Assembly (NCBI GenBank): GCA_014653835.1
Contig: JACWDY010000001.1
Span: forward strand, 1 to 64,000
DNA length: 64,000 nucleotides
Direction of reading: 5' to 3'
Source: Pelagibacterales bacterium SAG-MED28
GTDB lineage: Bacteria > Pseudomonadota > Alphaproteobacteria > Pelagibacterales > Pelagibacteraceae
The first letter of the stretch is position 1. Each line of letters begins with the position of its first letter. A model generated the notes under the pieces. The model searched no databases and was not told where the DNA came from. It was given only the letters and a program-made list of their open reading frames with translations. The position numbers were made by a program, and so were the translations under genes. Positions 40,887-50,920 of the stretch are shown here, in pieces.

Positions 40887-41342
40887 TTATTTAGTTAAAT
40901 AGTCCAATACTCCTTGTAGTATAAATTGAGCAGAATTCTGATCTAATTTGTTCACTTTTTTAGTCGTATTTGATGCCAAATCATTAGATAAATTGAAAGC
41001 TCCCTGACTAGACAATCTTTCATCCCATAACACGACATTTTCGGTAACATCTTTTGATAGATTTATTGCTAAATCTTTAGCTGATTGTGAGGAGTTGCTT
41101 GATGTTCCATCCATGTTAATAGGATTGCCTACCACAATACCTTTAATTTGATTTTCTTTAAAAATCTCAATTATTTCTTTAACAAAATCTGAATATTTAT
41201 TTTTAATAATTGTAGTGTAAGGAGTAGCAATAATTTTATTTTCGTCTGAAATTGCTATACCAACTCGTTTTCTACCAGGATCAATTCCCATTAACCTGGA
41301 CTTTTTATCAAGTTTTTTCTTAAAATCTTCAATATCAAGCAT
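40887..41342 (-). CDS. ruvX: Putative pre-16S rRNA nuclease RuvX/YqgF
   Basis: RNase H-fold protein needed for maturation of the 5' end of 16S rRNA in E. coli. The conserved nucleotide and metal site MGIDPGRKRVGIAIS lies near residue 18 with this start, VGNPINMDG near 93 and a DERLSSQGA segment near 118. The 151-aa form starts at the ATG at 41342. Another in-frame ATG at 41387 would add 15 residues but leave just 9 nt to the divergent gatC start, so I prefer the shorter form. Confidence 0.88.
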   Translation of the reverse strand: MLDIEDFKKKLDKKSRLMGIDPGRKRVGIAISDENKIIATPYTTIIKNKYSDFVKEIIEIFKENQIKGIVVGNPINMDGTSSNSSQSAKDLAINLSKDVTENVVLWDERLSSQGAFNLSNDLASNTTKKVNKLDQNSAQFILQGVLDYLTK

Positions 41343-41396
41343 GATTGTGTTATATTTTTCTATATTAATTTCCTGTAAAATTAACATAATTCACTA

Positions 41397-41684
41397 ATGT
41401 CCATAGATAAAGATAAAATTAAACATGTTAGCAAACTCGCAAGAATTTCGGTAGATGAGAAGAAAATTGATGATTTGACTAAAGATCTTTCTTCAATTTT
41501 TAAATTTATCGAACAACTTAATGAATTAAACACAGACAAAGTAGAACCTCTTTCTTCCATATTAAATGAACCTTTGCGATCTAGAAAAGACGAAATTAAT
41601 GATGGAAAAATTAGAGATAAGATTTTAGAAAACTCGCCCAAAAAGAATGAAGAATTTTTCGTTGTACCCAAGGTTATTGAATAA
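41397..41684 (+). CDS. gatC: Asp/Glu-tRNA(Asn/Gln) amidotransferase subunit C
   Basis: GatC stabilises the GatA-GatB complex that converts misacylated Glu-tRNA(Gln) and Asp-tRNA(Asn) to the amide forms. At 95 aa it is normal, with [24 protein letters not shown] at the N-terminus and the V-E-P-L-S motif near 55. First gene of gatCAB; it overlaps gatA by one base. Confidence 0.96.
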   Translation: MSIDKDKIKHVSKLARISVDEKKIDDLTKDLSSIFKFIEQLNELNTDKVEPLSSILNEPLRSRKDEINDGKIRDKILENSPKKNEEFFVVPKVIE

Positions 41685-43144
41685 TGGCGGATTTAACAAA
41701 AAAAAGTTTAACTGAAATAGTAAGTTTAATTAAAAAAAAAGAAATTAAATCTGAAGAGGTTACAAATTTATTTATAAAAAATATTGAAAATGATAAAAAA
41801 TTAAATTCATTAATTACCAACTGTAATGAACATGCAGCAAAAAAAGCGAAAAATTTTGACAAAAATCCTAAATTTGACACTCTCTTACCAGGTATACCAA
41901 TAGCTGTTAAAGATTTATTTTGTACTAAAGGAGTGAAAACAACTGCTGGAAGCAAAATGTTAGATAATTTTATTCCTAACTATGAGTCTACAATCACAAA
42001 AAATTTATGGAATGAAGGAGCTTTTTTATTGGGAAAATTAAATTGTGATGAGTATGCAATGGGCTCATCTAATGAAACTAGTTTTTTTGGCAATGTAATG
42101 AATCCTGTTGCAGAAAATACTGTACCGGGAGGTTCCTCTGGAGGTTCAGCAAGTGCTTTAGCTGCCGATCTTACTCCAACTACTATTGGAACGGATACAG
42201 GGGGATCCATAAGACAACCAGCATCCTTTACTGGCACAGTAGGTTTAAAACCTACTTACGGGTTGTGCTCAAGATGGGGAATAGTAGCTTTTGCTTCATC
42301 ATTAGATCAGGCTGGTCCTATGACGAAAACTGTAGAAGATTGTGCATTGATGTTAGAAGCTATGGCTGGTTTTGATGAAAAAGATTCTACTTCTATTAAT
42401 AAAAAAAAAGAAAACTACTCAAAAAATTTAACAAGTAATATTAAAGGTTTAAAAATTGGAATACCAAAAGAATATAGGGTAGATGGCATGCCTAAGGAAA
42501 TAGATAAACTTTGGGAGAATGGAAAAAAAATATTAAAAGAGTCAGGTGCAGAAATTATTGATATTTCCTTGCCTAATACAAAATATGCATTGCCTACCTA
42601 TTATATAGTTGCACCAGCTGAGGCTTCTTCAAATTTAGCTAGGTACGACGGGGTCAAATATGGGTTTAGATCTAATAAAGGGACTAATTTGATAGAGATG
42701 TATGAAAACACTAGGTCTGAGGGTTTTGGAGATGAAGTAAAACGCAGAATTTTAATAGGCACATATGTTTTATCATCTGGTTATTATGACGCTTACTATA
42801 TTAAAGCTCAGAAAGTTAGACAATTAATAAAAGATGATTTTGATGATTCCTTTAAAAAAGTTGATGCCATTCTAACACCATCAACACCAAGTGCCGCTTT
42901 CAAAATAGGTGAAAAAAAAAATGATCCAATATCAATGTATTTAAATGATATATTTACTGTACCAGTAAATTTAGCAGGTATACCTGCAATATCAATCCCA
43001 GCAGGAACAGACAACAACAATTATCCACTTGGTTTACAGCTAATAGGCAAAACTTTAGATGAACAAAAACTTTTAAATATCGCTTTTGCAGCTGAAAAAA
43101 AAATAAATTTTAAACAAAATCTTAATAGATGGTGGGAAAAGTAA
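41684..43144 (+). CDS. gatA: Asp/Glu-tRNA(Asn/Gln) amidotransferase subunit A
   Basis: Glutaminase subunit that releases ammonia from glutamine for tRNA transamidation. The 486-aa amidase-signature protein has the catalytic lysine in [10 protein letters not shown] (K76) and the Ser-cisSer motif [11 protein letters not shown] near residues 148-158. Length normal. Stop overlaps the gatB start by one base. Confidence 0.97.
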   Translation: MADLTKKSLTEIVSLIKKKEIKSEEVTNLFIKNIENDKKLNSLITNCNEHAAKKAKNFDKNPKFDTLLPGIPIAVKDLFCTKGVKTTAGSKMLDNFIPNYESTITKNLWNEGAFLLGKLNCDEYAMGSSNETSFFGNVMNPVAENTVPGGSSGGSASALAADLTPTTIGTDTGGSIRQPASFTGTVGLKPTYGLCSRWGIVAFASSLDQAGPMTKTVEDCALMLEAMAGFDEKDSTSINKKKENYSKNLTSNIKGLKIGIPKEYRVDGMPKEIDKLWENGKKILKESGAEIIDISLPNTKYALPTYYIVAPAEASSNLARYDGVKYGFRSNKGTNLIEMYENTRSEGFGDEVKRRILIGTYVLSSGYYDAYYIKAQKVRQLIKDDFDDSFKKVDAILTPSTPSAAFKIGEKKNDPISMYLNDIFTVPVNLAGIPAISIPAGTDNNNYPLGLQLIGKTLDEQKLLNIAFAAEKKINFKQNLNRWWEK

Positions 43145-44613
43145 TGACTAAAGAAAAAAGAAAATATTTAATTGAAGGAGAAAAAGGGAAATGGGAAGTA
43201 GTTATTGGGTTAGAGGTCCATGCACAAGTATCCTCTAATTCCAAACTTTTTTCAGGATCTTCTACAAAATTTGGAGCTGAACCGAATACTCAAGTTAGTC
43301 TTGTTGATTCTGCTTTTCCTGGAATGTTACCTGTTATAAATGAATTTTGTATTCAACAAGCAATTAAAACAGGGCTAGGCTTAAATGCAAAAATTAATTC
43401 GTATTCAGTTTTTGATAGAAAAAATTATTTTTACGCTGATTTACCTCAGGGATATCAAATTTCTCAGTATAAAAATCCTATAGTAGGTGAAGGCAAAATT
43501 ACTTTAGACTTACCAAATGGCACAAAGACCATAGGTATTGAGAGACTACATCTAGAACAAGATGCGGGTAAAAGTATTCATGATCTAGATCCGAGCAATA
43601 CATATGTTGATCTAAATAGATCAGGTGTAGCACTTATGGAGATTGTGAGTAAACCAGATTTAAGCTCTCCAGATGAGGTAAACGCTTATATCAAAAAATT
43701 AAGATCAATAATGAGATACTTAGGAACTTGCGATGGAAACATGCAAGAGGGTTCATTAAGAGCTGACGTAAATGTTTCTGTTAGAAAAGAAGGTAATAAG
43801 GAATTAGGAACCAGATGTGAGATTAAAAATGTTAATTCTATAAAGTTTATGCAGATGGCTATTATTTATGAAGCTCAAAGACAGGTAGAACTTTTAGAGT
43901 CTGGAAAATCTATTGATCAAGAAACAAGATTATTTGATACTAAAAAAAATGAAACAAGATCCATGAGATCAAAAGAAGATGCTCACGACTATAGATATTT
44001 TCCTGATCCTGATTTGTTACCTTTAAACTTAGATAAAGAGCTCATTGAAAATATAAAGAAAAATTTACCTGAATTACCAGATCAAAAAAAAGAGAGATTT
44101 ATAAAGGACTATTCCCTAACTGCATATGAAGCTAATGTTTTGGTATCAGAAAAAGAAATATCATATTATTTTGAAGAAGTAGTAAAAACTTCAGATATCA
44201 AATTAGCAAAAAACTGGATTATGGGGGATCTATTTGCCTCATTAAATGAAAAAAATATCTCAATTTCTCAATCACCAGTTACAGCAAAAAAAATGGCACA
44301 ATTAGTAGACTCAATAAGTTCTGGAATTGTATCCGGAAGAACAGCCAAGGAAGTTTTTGAAATAATGAAAGAATCTGGTGAAGAACCCAGCAAAATTATA
44401 GAGAGTAAGGGATTGCAACAAAAAAGCGATCCAAAAGAGTTAGAACAAATTATAGAAAAAATACTCACTGAAAATAAAGACAAAGTCGAGCAGTATAAAT
44501 CTGGCAAAGACAAACTATTTGGTTTTTTTGTAGGTCAGGTTATGAAAATTTCAGGTGGTAAAGCCAATCCACAATTAGCAAATCAAATACTTAAAGACAA
44601 ATTAAAGAAATAA
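43144..44613 (+). CDS. gatB: Asp/Glu-tRNA(Asn/Gln) amidotransferase subunit B
   Basis: Kinase/amidotransferase subunit that activates the misacylated tRNA and binds its tail. The 489-aa protein has [13 protein letters not shown] near residue 18, [21 protein letters not shown]-type residues near 100 (here [17 protein letters not shown]) and the C-terminal YqeY-like domain. I use the ATG at 43144, which overlaps the gatA stop; an ATG at 43129 would add five residues. A complete gatCAB suggests indirect charging of tRNA(Gln) and/or tRNA(Asn). Confidence 0.97.
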   Translation: MTKEKRKYLIEGEKGKWEVVIGLEVHAQVSSNSKLFSGSSTKFGAEPNTQVSLVDSAFPGMLPVINEFCIQQAIKTGLGLNAKINSYSVFDRKNYFYADLPQGYQISQYKNPIVGEGKITLDLPNGTKTIGIERLHLEQDAGKSIHDLDPSNTYVDLNRSGVALMEIVSKPDLSSPDEVNAYIKKLRSIMRYLGTCDGNMQEGSLRADVNVSVRKEGNKELGTRCEIKNVNSIKFMQMAIIYEAQRQVELLESGKSIDQETRLFDTKKNETRSMRSKEDAHDYRYFPDPDLLPLNLDKELIENIKKNLPELPDQKKERFIKDYSLTAYEANVLVSEKEISYYFEEVVKTSDIKLAKNWIMGDLFASLNEKNISISQSPVTAKKMAQLVDSISSGIVSGRTAKEVFEIMKESGEEPSKIIESKGLQQKSDPKELEQIIEKILTENKDKVEQYKSGKDKLFGFFVGQVMKISGGKANPQLANQILKDKLKK

Positions 44614-45269
44614 TGGGTAAGGATATTGATATTAATTTTAAGATACAAGATTATATTAAAGACTTAAGTAAAAAACTTCATCCTGTTCAAAGTGAAATCA
44701 TTTCATACAATGAAAGTCTAGGTGACATTAAAAAAATGCAGATCGCCGTTTCTCAATGCTACTTTTTAGAATTAATAACAAAAATTTCAAAATCAAAAAA
44801 AATATTAGAAATTGGAACTTTTACTGGTTTAAGCACTCTCTCAATGGCTTTAGGATTACCTGAAGATGGCAGGATTATTGCTTTGGATAAAAATAGCGAA
44901 ACAAATATAAAAGCAAAAGAATTTTTTAAAAAAGCTGAACAAGATAAAAAGATTAAAACTATAATTAATCCAGCTTTAGATACACTAAATGAATTAAAAA
45001 AAGAAAATTCAATATTTGATATTATCTTTATTGATGCAGATAAAGAAAATTACAAAGATTATTACAATAGAAGTTTTGATTTACTCAAGAGAGGCGGTTT
45101 AATAATAATAGATAACGTTTTATGGCATGGTGAAGTTACTAATGAAAAAAATAATGAAAAATTTACTAATATAATGAGAAATTTTAACACCTTTGTTAAA
45201 AATGATGAAAGAGCAGAGCAAATTATTCTGCCACTAGGAGATGGGTTTACCATTTGTAATAAATTATAA
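44613..45269 (+). CDS. Class I SAM-dependent O-methyltransferase
   Basis: A 218-aa member of the caffeoyl-CoA/catechol O-methyltransferase-like family. The SAM site EIGTFTGLST is near residue 67, the acidic residue in ALDKNSET near 90 and the metal-binding FIDADKENY near 134. Family members methylate small catechols or related phenols with Mg2+; the real substrate cannot be read from the sequence. It sits between gatB and trhO with one-base overlaps, a neighbourhood that does not explain its role. Confidence 0.85.
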   Translation: MGKDIDINFKIQDYIKDLSKKLHPVQSEIISYNESLGDIKKMQIAVSQCYFLELITKISKSKKILEIGTFTGLSTLSMALGLPEDGRIIALDKNSETNIKAKEFFKKAEQDKKIKTIINPALDTLNELKKENSIFDIIFIDADKENYKDYYNRSFDLLKRGGLIIIDNVLWHGEVTNEKNNEKFTNIMRNFNTFVKNDERAEQIILPLGDGFTICNKL

Positions 45270-46171
45270 TGTTTATTATTTTGGGTTTTTACAAATTTAA
45301 AAATTTAAAGTCCTTAAAAAGACAAAAAAAAAATCTTGAAAATCTTTTTTCTGAAAACGATATAAGAGGAACCCTTATTATTTCAAAAGAAGGTCTAAAT
45401 GGAACCCTATCTGGTAAATCAAAAAATATTTATAAAATTAGTAAGATAATAAAAAATTCATTTAAAATTAAAAATTTTGATAGTGAAAATTTATCAAAAA
45501 GTAAATTACAGCCATTTCACAAACCGAAGATTAAGATAAAAAAAGAAGTTGTGCCGATGGGTATTAAAATTAATCCAAATGATAAAAAAAACAACCATTT
45601 AGAACCATCTGAGTGGAATAATTTAATAAAAAATAAAAATACCCTTGTTCTTGATGCTAGAAAACCTTTTGAATATGAAATTGGAAGTTTTAAAAGTGCT
45701 GTCAATCCAAAAGTAAAAAACTTTAGAGAATTTCCTAAATATTTAAGTAAATTGGGTAAAAACAAAACTGTTGCAATGTTTTGCACTGGTGGAATTAGAT
45801 GTGAAAAAGCTTCTATTTATCTTAAGCAGAGAGGTTTTAAAAATGTTTTTCAACTTAAAGGGGGAATCTTGAATTATCTAAAGAAAATAAAAAAAGATGA
45901 AAGTAAGTGGAATGGTGAGTGTTTTGTTTTTGATAATAGAGTTTCGCTTAAACACAATTTACAAGAGGGGTCCTACATAGTTTGTAGTGGTTGTAGAATC
46001 CCAATTTCGAATAAACAGAAAAGATCAAAAAAGTATGAAGAAGGAGTTTCTTGTCCAAGATGTTATGACACATTAACAAAGTCACAAGTAAACAGATTTA
46101 GGATGAGGCAAAAGCAAATTCTTCTTGCTAAAAAAGCTGGAAAAAAGCATAAGTTCCAAAAAGAATATTAA
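45269..46171 (+). CDS. trhO: tRNA uridine(34) hydroxylase TrhO (rhodanese domain)
   Basis: TrhO (YceA) makes 5-hydroxyuridine at tRNA position 34 using oxygen. The 300-aa protein has the N-terminal ferredoxin-like domain, a rhodanese domain at about residues 115-205 with the active cysteine loop FCTGGIRCEKAS (C172), and a C-terminal four-cysteine site (CSGC...CPRC) at about 239-270. The length fits the alphaproteobacterial form. Confidence 0.92.
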   Translation: MFIILGFYKFKNLKSLKRQKKNLENLFSENDIRGTLIISKEGLNGTLSGKSKNIYKISKIIKNSFKIKNFDSENLSKSKLQPFHKPKIKIKKEVVPMGIKINPNDKKNNHLEPSEWNNLIKNKNTLVLDARKPFEYEIGSFKSAVNPKVKNFREFPKYLSKLGKNKTVAMFCTGGIRCEKASIYLKQRGFKNVFQLKGGILNYLKKIKKDESKWNGECFVFDNRVSLKHNLQEGSYIVCSGCRIPISNKQKRSKKYEEGVSCPRCYDTLTKSQVNRFRMRQKQILLAKKAGKKHKFQKEY

Positions 46172-46180
46172 AATTATTAA

Positions 46181-47542
46181 ATGAATTTAACTAAAGATCC
46201 AATTTGGTCTCTTCTTAAAAAAGTAACAATACCAGCTAGTACAGGTTCACTTTTTATGACCTTCTATAATCTAGTAGATAGTTTTTTTGCAGGTAAAATT
46301 TCACCTGAAGCTTTAGCAGCTGTTGCCAAATCTTGGCCTATTACTTTCATTGCTCTAGCTATATCAATCGGTATTCAGGCTGGTACTCAGGCTTTAATAA
46401 GTAACTCTATAGGTGCTAAAGAAAATAAAACTGCATCATTATATGTTGCTCAATCTATTATATTTGCAATTATAACCTCTTTTTTCGTTACCTCATTTGG
46501 CTTAAACTTTTCGGATGAATTATTGAAAATAATGGGTTCCACTCAGGAAAGCATTATTTTAACTAGAGAATATTTAGATATAATATTTTATGGTTCAATA
46601 ATTATTCTTGTTCAACTTTCTCTGAATGGGACTTTATCTGCTCAAGGCGATACAAAAAGTTACAGAAATATATTAATATTTTCTTTTTTCATAAACATTT
46701 TTTTAAACCCTCTATTTATTTTTGGATATGGAATTATTCCCGGATTCGGTATAGCTGGATTAGCTATATCAACTTTAATTGCTCAATCCTTAGGAGTTTT
46801 TTATTTACTTTACAAAGTCTATTGCTGTGAATTAAAAAAATTTTTGTATTTTAAGTGTTTTATTCCAAAATTGGGTTTATTACTAAATATTTTAAAACAA
46901 TCAGTTCCCATCATGTTCACTATGCTCATGATAATGTTTGGAGTGTTTAATATTTTTTACTTCGTAGGACAATTTGGTGAATTAGCAACAGCTGGATATG
47001 GAACTGCTGTAAGGATAGAACAAGTATTATTGTTACCAGTAATTGGTTTAAATACAGCTGTATTGTCTATAGCAGGTCAAAACTTTGGAGCTAAATTTTA
47101 TAATCGTATTAAGGAAGTGTATTTTAAAGCGTTGGTGTTTGGTTCTGGTTTCATGATTTTTGCAGGAATAATTATTTATTTGTCCTCGAATTTAGTCATC
47201 TCCCTTTTTACTGATAATTTGGAGGTAATAAATAGTGGAGCTCTTTACTTGCAAGTTGCAGCTTTAATTGGACCTATTTATCCGGTTTTTTTTATAACTT
47301 CTGCTTTATTTCAATCCTTAAAATTACCAATCTTGAGCTTGTATATGACTATCTTAAGGTTAACCTTAATTCCTTTTTCATCACTATGGTATGTTATCAA
47401 TATTAGGGGAGGCGAATACCAAGATATTTTTTACACAATAATGGTTACTAATTGGTTAATGGGTTTTGTTGTTTTAGCGTTTGTGCCATTTTTCTTAAGA
47501 AAGAAATTGAGCATGAGTTTAAAAAAATTATTTGTATTTTAA
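46181..47542 (+). CDS. MATE family efflux transporter
   Basis: A 453-aa, very hydrophobic protein with about twelve membrane spans and the two-fold pattern of MATE cation/drug antiporters. The N-terminal PASTGSLFMTFYNLVDSFF fits the conserved start of the family (P-x-x-x-x-x-x-x-x-x-N-x-x-D), and AQGDTKSYRNILIFSFFINIFLNP-type residues occur near 155. Substrate unknown. It is convergent with the ABC permease (15-nt overlap of 3' ends). Confidence 0.9.
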   Translation: MNLTKDPIWSLLKKVTIPASTGSLFMTFYNLVDSFFAGKISPEALAAVAKSWPITFIALAISIGIQAGTQALISNSIGAKENKTASLYVAQSIIFAIITSFFVTSFGLNFSDELLKIMGSTQESIILTREYLDIIFYGSIIILVQLSLNGTLSAQGDTKSYRNILIFSFFINIFLNPLFIFGYGIIPGFGIAGLAISTLIAQSLGVFYLLYKVYCCELKKFLYFKCFIPKLGLLLNILKQSVPIMFTMLMIMFGVFNIFYFVGQFGELATAGYGTAVRIEQVLLLPVIGLNTAVLSIAGQNFGAKFYNRIKEVYFKALVFGSGFMIFAGIIIYLSSNLVISLFTDNLEVINSGALYLQVAALIGPIYPVFFITSALFQSLKLPILSLYMTILRLTLIPFSSLWYVINIRGGEYQDIFYTIMVTNWLMGFVVLAFVPFFLRKKLSMSLKKLFVF

Positions 47543-48262
47543 TTTATTTTCTAGCTTTCTTACAAAATAAGATACAAATAATATTAAGACTAAGTATTCC
47601 AATATTAAAAAAGTATAAATTTCCAAGGGCCTATATGTTGTTGTTACAAGCTCGTTAGCTTTTCGGGTCAAATCAGCGATACCTATAATTGAAACTAATG
47701 AAGACATCTTTAATACATAAACAAATTGATTTCCCATAGCCGGTAAGACAACTTTTATGGCTTGAGGCAAAATAACAAATCTCATTTTTCTCCAAAAATT
47801 CATTCCAAGGGACTCCGATACTTCATGTTGACCTTTATGTATCGAATTAATTCCTGCTCTAAATATTTCAGCTTGGAAAGCACTTTCACTTATAGTTAAA
47901 GCTATTATACCTGATACAAAAGGGGAGAAACTAATACCTAGCATAATTGGAAGACCGTAATAAATCCAAAGTATTAATACTAATAATGGAATTGCCCTTA
48001 TAATTTCTACGTATCCAATATTGAAGTAACTCAGAAATTTATTATTTGATAGAGAAGGTAATGCAACAATTAGTCCTATGATCATTGCTAAAATTATTGA
48101 AATGACCGAAATATAAATTGTTGTTGTAATTCCACTTATTAAAAATTTTATATTAGTTAATCCCTCAACATTATCTGGACTAAGTATATACCAACCCCAT
48201 TCGTAATTTGAACTACATCCTTGTAGTAAAAATAGAATAGCGATAAATTTAAAAAACTTCAC
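47528..48262 (-). CDS. Polar amino-acid ABC transporter permease
   Basis: A 244-aa inner-membrane permease of the HisM/GlnP family. It has about five spans and the EAA loop (ISESAFQAEIFRAGINSIHKGQ, near residues 124-145) that contacts the ATPase. The only start is GTG at 48262, one codon after an in-frame stop. The first 18 residues look like a lipoprotein signal (ILFLLQGCSS), unusual for a permease. It follows a binding-protein gene; no ATP-binding subunit is nearby, so it must use one encoded elsewhere. Confidence 0.9.
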   Translation of the reverse strand: MKFFKFIAILFLLQGCSSNYEWGWYILSPDNVEGLTNIKFLISGITTTIYISVISIILAMIIGLIVALPSLSNNKFLSYFNIGYVEIIRAIPLLVLILWIYYGLPIMLGISFSPFVSGIIALTISESAFQAEIFRAGINSIHKGQHEVSESLGMNFWRKMRFVILPQAIKVVLPAMGNQFVYVLKMSSLVSIIGIADLTRKANELVTTTYRPLEIYTFLILEYLVLILFVSYFVRKLENKLKYK

Positions 48263-48303
48263 TAACTAACTATATTTGTTAATGAAAGGTATTGAAACTT
48301 AAA

Positions 48304-49074
48304 TTATAAGCTTTTTAGATTGTACTTTGCTAATAATTTCTTAAAAAATCCTGATGATTGTTTGTCTTGAATCCAATTGCTTACATAATCATTCCAAACT
48401 TTATCTCCTTTTGGAACCATCATAGCTAAAAATGCTGGATTTTTTCCTCCATCAGGAACTATGGCTAATTGAGGATATTTAATAACTAGTTTGTTTGCTT
48501 CTGTTGAACTTGTGATATTTCCATCAGCTCTTCCTGCCAAAACTTCTTGAAAATCTCTTGCAGGTGCCTCAACTGATTGAAGCTTTGATTTTGGAAAAAA
48601 TTCTTTTGCTTTTTCTTCTTGAGATGTTCCTAATGTTGTTGCTATTATAACACCATTTTTATTAAGAGAGTCCCATGTAGAAAACTTTTTTAAATTCTTT
48701 TTTAAAACAATTGGTACTGTCGCATATTTGTAATATGTTGCAGTAAAACCAGCTACCTTAGCTCTACTTGGAGTTTTAGTTACGCTTGTTGATATATCGT
48801 ACCTATCAGCTGTTATCCCTGCAACAATGGTTTTCCATTCAGCTGGTACAAATTTTACTTTAACTCCTAAATCTTTAGCTAACTCACTCATTACATCAAT
48901 ATCAAATCCTTTATACTTATTAGTTGCCGGGTCTTTCATTGACATTGGATCCCAGTCACCTGTTGTTCCAACTCTTAGTTCACCGTTTTTTTTGATTGCA
49001 TCTAATTTAGATGCTGCGTGAGCAGACGCTGCAAATAATGTTATGGCTAATATTGCTAAGATTTTTTTAATCAT
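48304..49074 (-). CDS. ABC transporter periplasmic substrate-binding protein
   Basis: A 256-aa type-3 solute-binding protein. A signal peptide ends in AHA at about residue 20; the mature part begins with [22 protein letters not shown], as in polar amino-acid and cyclohexadienyl-dehydratase-like binders, and contains [21 protein letters not shown]. An amino acid or related acid is the likely ligand, but the arginine/aspartate pattern alone does not tell which. It is the first gene of a two-gene unit with the permease, divergent from umuD. Confidence 0.92.
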   Translation of the reverse strand: MIKKILAILAITLFAASAHAASKLDAIKKNGELRVGTTGDWDPMSMKDPATNKYKGFDIDVMSELAKDLGVKVKFVPAEWKTIVAGITADRYDISTSVTKTPSRAKVAGFTATYYKYATVPIVLKKNLKKFSTWDSLNKNGVIIATTLGTSQEEKAKEFFPKSKLQSVEAPARDFQEVLAGRADGNITSSTEANKLVIKYPQLAIVPDGGKNPAFLAMMVPKGDKVWNDYVSNWIQDKQSSGFFKKLLAKYNLKSL

Positions 49075-49148
49075 TTATCTTTTTAACTAATCACTGTTCT
49101 TGTTACGAATTGCAATTTGACCCAGTTAATTGTCTAAAATTAAAAGGG

Positions 49149-49178
49149 TTGACTAAACAGTGTTTTATCGCCTATAAA
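49149..49178 (+). promoter_or_regulatory. Candidate umuDC promoter
   Basis: TTGACT (49149-49154) and TATAAA (49173-49178) are 18 nt apart. The predicted start of transcription, near 49185, falls inside the LexA-like box that follows the -10 directly, and 13 nt before the umuD ATG. Confidence 0.6.
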
Positions 49179-49193
49179 GAACAAAATAAGAAC
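49179..49193 (+). promoter_or_regulatory. LexA-type SOS box before umuD
   Basis: GAAC, seven bases, GAAC is the reverse complement of GTTC-N7-GTTC, the SOS operator known from alphaproteobacterial LexA. It begins right after the TATAAA -10 box and ends 4 nt before the umuD start, a position where a bound repressor would block transcription. lexA is not in the window. Confidence 0.7.
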
Positions 49194-49197
49194 ATTT

Positions 49198-49590
49198 ATG
49201 AAGTTAACAATACCATTTTATTTACACAAAGTAGGGGCTGGTTTCCCATCTCCGGCAACTGATTATATTGAAGACGATATAGATTTAAACTCACATTTAA
49301 TAACAAATGCTCCAGCTACATTTATTATAAGAGTCCAGGGGAAATCTATGACCAATGTCAGTATATATGATGGAGATCTATTGATAGTAGATAAAAGTTT
49401 GAATCCAAAAAATTTTTCAACAGTTATAGCAAATGTTAATGAAGAACTAGTAGTAAAAACTTTAATTAAGAGCAAAGAAGCTAATTACTTAACATCAGGA
49501 TCTAAAAATACATCAGACAGAATTAATTTAACAGACAATCCAGAAATAATAATTTGGGGGGTAGTGACATATGTCATTCACAAGCAATAA
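49198..49590 (+). CDS. umuD: UmuD-type self-cleaving polymerase subunit
   Basis: UmuD is cut with RecA help to UmuD-prime, which joins UmuC to form mutagenic polymerase V. The 130-aa S24-family protein has the Ala-Gly cleavage site at residues 14-15 (GAGFPSPA). Its catalytic pair is S50 (QGKSM) and K87 (VVKTL), spaced 37 residues as in E. coli S60/K97. It lies just after a promoter and LexA-like box and overlaps umuC by 20 nt. Confidence 0.95.
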   Translation: MKLTIPFYLHKVGAGFPSPATDYIEDDIDLNSHLITNAPATFIIRVQGKSMTNVSIYDGDLLIVDKSLNPKNFSTVIANVNEELVVKTLIKSKEANYLTSGSKNTSDRINLTDNPEIIIWGVVTYVIHKQ

Positions 49591-50848
49591 TAAGAAAAAA
49601 ATTGCTTTAATTGATTGTAACTCATTTTATGTTTCATGTGAGAGGCTGTTCAATCCAAAGATTAAAAATGTACCTGTTGTGGTGTTATCAAATAATGACG
49701 GCTGCGTAATATCAAGATCTACAGAAGCAAAAAAACTTGGAATTAAAATGGGAGAGCCTTATTTTAAAGTTAAAGAATTAGTTAAAAAAAATAATGTCCA
49801 AATATTTTCATCAAATTATTCACTGTACGGAGATCTCTCAAGAAGAGTGATGAAAGTTTTAAAAGGATTTTCAGATAAAATTGAAATCTATTCGATAGAC
49901 GAAGCATTTATAGATTTGTCACACATTAAAGATGAAAATATTGAGGATTATGGAAAAAGAATAAGAGAAAGAGTTCTTAAGTGGACAGGAATTCCAACAA
50001 GTGTCGGCATTTCATGCACTAAAACTTTAAGCAAGGTCGCAAATCATGTGGCAAAAAAAAATAAGACTGGAGTTATTTTTCTAAAAGACAATATAGATGA
50101 TGTGCTAAAAAATTTTGATATTTCAGATATATGGGGAGTAGGCCGCCAGCTATCCAAACTTTATATAAAAAATGGAATTAATAATGCACACAAATTGAAG
50201 AATATTTCAAACAGTTGGGTAAAAAAAAGTACCAATGTATTGGGAGCTAAAACAGTAATGGAATTAAGAGGCATTCCTTGTATTAATTTAGAAACAGAAG
50301 AAACAAAAAGAAAAAGTTGTTGTGTATCGAGATCTTTTGGAAGAAAAGTTGAGAGTTTAGATAAATTAAAAGAGTCGATTACTACCCACTGTTTAAATGC
50401 AGCTGAAAAAATTAGAAATGATAATCAAACAACTAGATCTATAACTGTATTTATTAGAACAAGTCCATTTGATAAAAATAGAAAATATTATTCAAATTCG
50501 CTAACTATAGATTTGCCTGTTGCAACAAATAACAGTTTGGAATTAGTTAAAGTGGCTATAGAAGGGTTAAAAAAAATATACAAATATGGATATTTTTATC
50601 AAAAGGCCGGTGTAATTTTATCTAAGTTGAGTGAAGCTGGTGAAAAAAATTTAAATTTATTAACACCAATTTTAGAAAATAAGTCACAAACATTAATGAA
50701 AGCAATAGATGTGACAAATGCCAAGTACGGTAGAAACGTAATTAGCGTGGCTCAAGCTGGAATAAATAATAGTTGGAAAATGAGAAGAGAACACTCTTCA
50801 AAAATTGATACGGCTTCATTTGACTCTTTACCAAAAATTAGTGTATAA
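49571..50848 (+). CDS. umuC: Error-prone DNA polymerase V subunit UmuC
   Basis: Y-family polymerase for translesion synthesis. The 425-aa protein has the first metal aspartate in [18 protein letters not shown] near residue 15, the catalytic [11 protein letters not shown] near 105 and the family C-terminal domain with [15 protein letters not shown] near 395. It overlaps umuD by 20 nt, so the two are translated together. A promoter for the next gene lies in its last codons. Confidence 0.96.
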   Translation: MSFTSNNKKKIALIDCNSFYVSCERLFNPKIKNVPVVVLSNNDGCVISRSTEAKKLGIKMGEPYFKVKELVKKNNVQIFSSNYSLYGDLSRRVMKVLKGFSDKIEIYSIDEAFIDLSHIKDENIEDYGKRIRERVLKWTGIPTSVGISCTKTLSKVANHVAKKNKTGVIFLKDNIDDVLKNFDISDIWGVGRQLSKLYIKNGINNAHKLKNISNSWVKKSTNVLGAKTVMELRGIPCINLETEETKRKSCCVSRSFGRKVESLDKLKESITTHCLNAAEKIRNDNQTTRSITVFIRTSPFDKNRKYYSNSLTIDLPVATNNSLELVKVAIEGLKKIYKYGYFYQKAGVILSKLSEAGEKNLNLLTPILENKSQTLMKAIDVTNAKYGRNVISVAQAGINNSWKMRREHSSKIDTASFDSLPKISV

Positions 50849-50849
50849 A
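50820..50849 (+). promoter_or_regulatory. Candidate promoter for the TPP-riboswitch transcript
   Basis: TTGACT (50820-50825) and TATAAA (50844-50849) are 18 nt apart, the same boxes and spacing as the umuD promoter. The -10 box contains the umuC stop codon. Transcription would begin near 50856, only a few bases before the riboswitch, so the transporter gene can be expressed separately from umuDC. Confidence 0.55.
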
Positions 50850-50857
50850 AAATAAAA

Positions 50858-50918
50858 CGGGGTGTCTAAAAGACTGAGATTATACCCGAAGAACCTGACC
50901 GGTAATTCAGTAAGGGAA
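50858..50918 (+). promoter_or_regulatory. TPP riboswitch (THI element), compact
   Basis: The leader has the conserved parts of the thiamin-pyrophosphate aptamer in order: GGGGTG, a minimal P3 hairpin (GTCT-AAA-AGAC, 50863-50873), CTGAGAT (50874-50880), the ACCCGAAGAACCTGA block (50884-50898), a short P5 hairpin and the closing TAAGGGAA (50911-50918). The last segment lies 2 nt before the ATG and is also the ribosome-binding site. Ligand binding would therefore hide it directly, with no room for a separate expression platform. Confidence 0.92.
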
Positions 50919-50920
50919 AT

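Noticed and set aside
43129-43143. Earlier ATG for gatB
   Set aside because: The ATG at 43144 overlaps the gatA stop as TAATG, the pattern used throughout this window, and the extra five residues are not family-like.
49098-49115. Second SOS box in the umuD upstream region (GTTCTTGTTACGAAT)
   Set aside because: The second half is GAAT, not GTTC, so it does not match the direct-repeat operator seen at 49179-49193.
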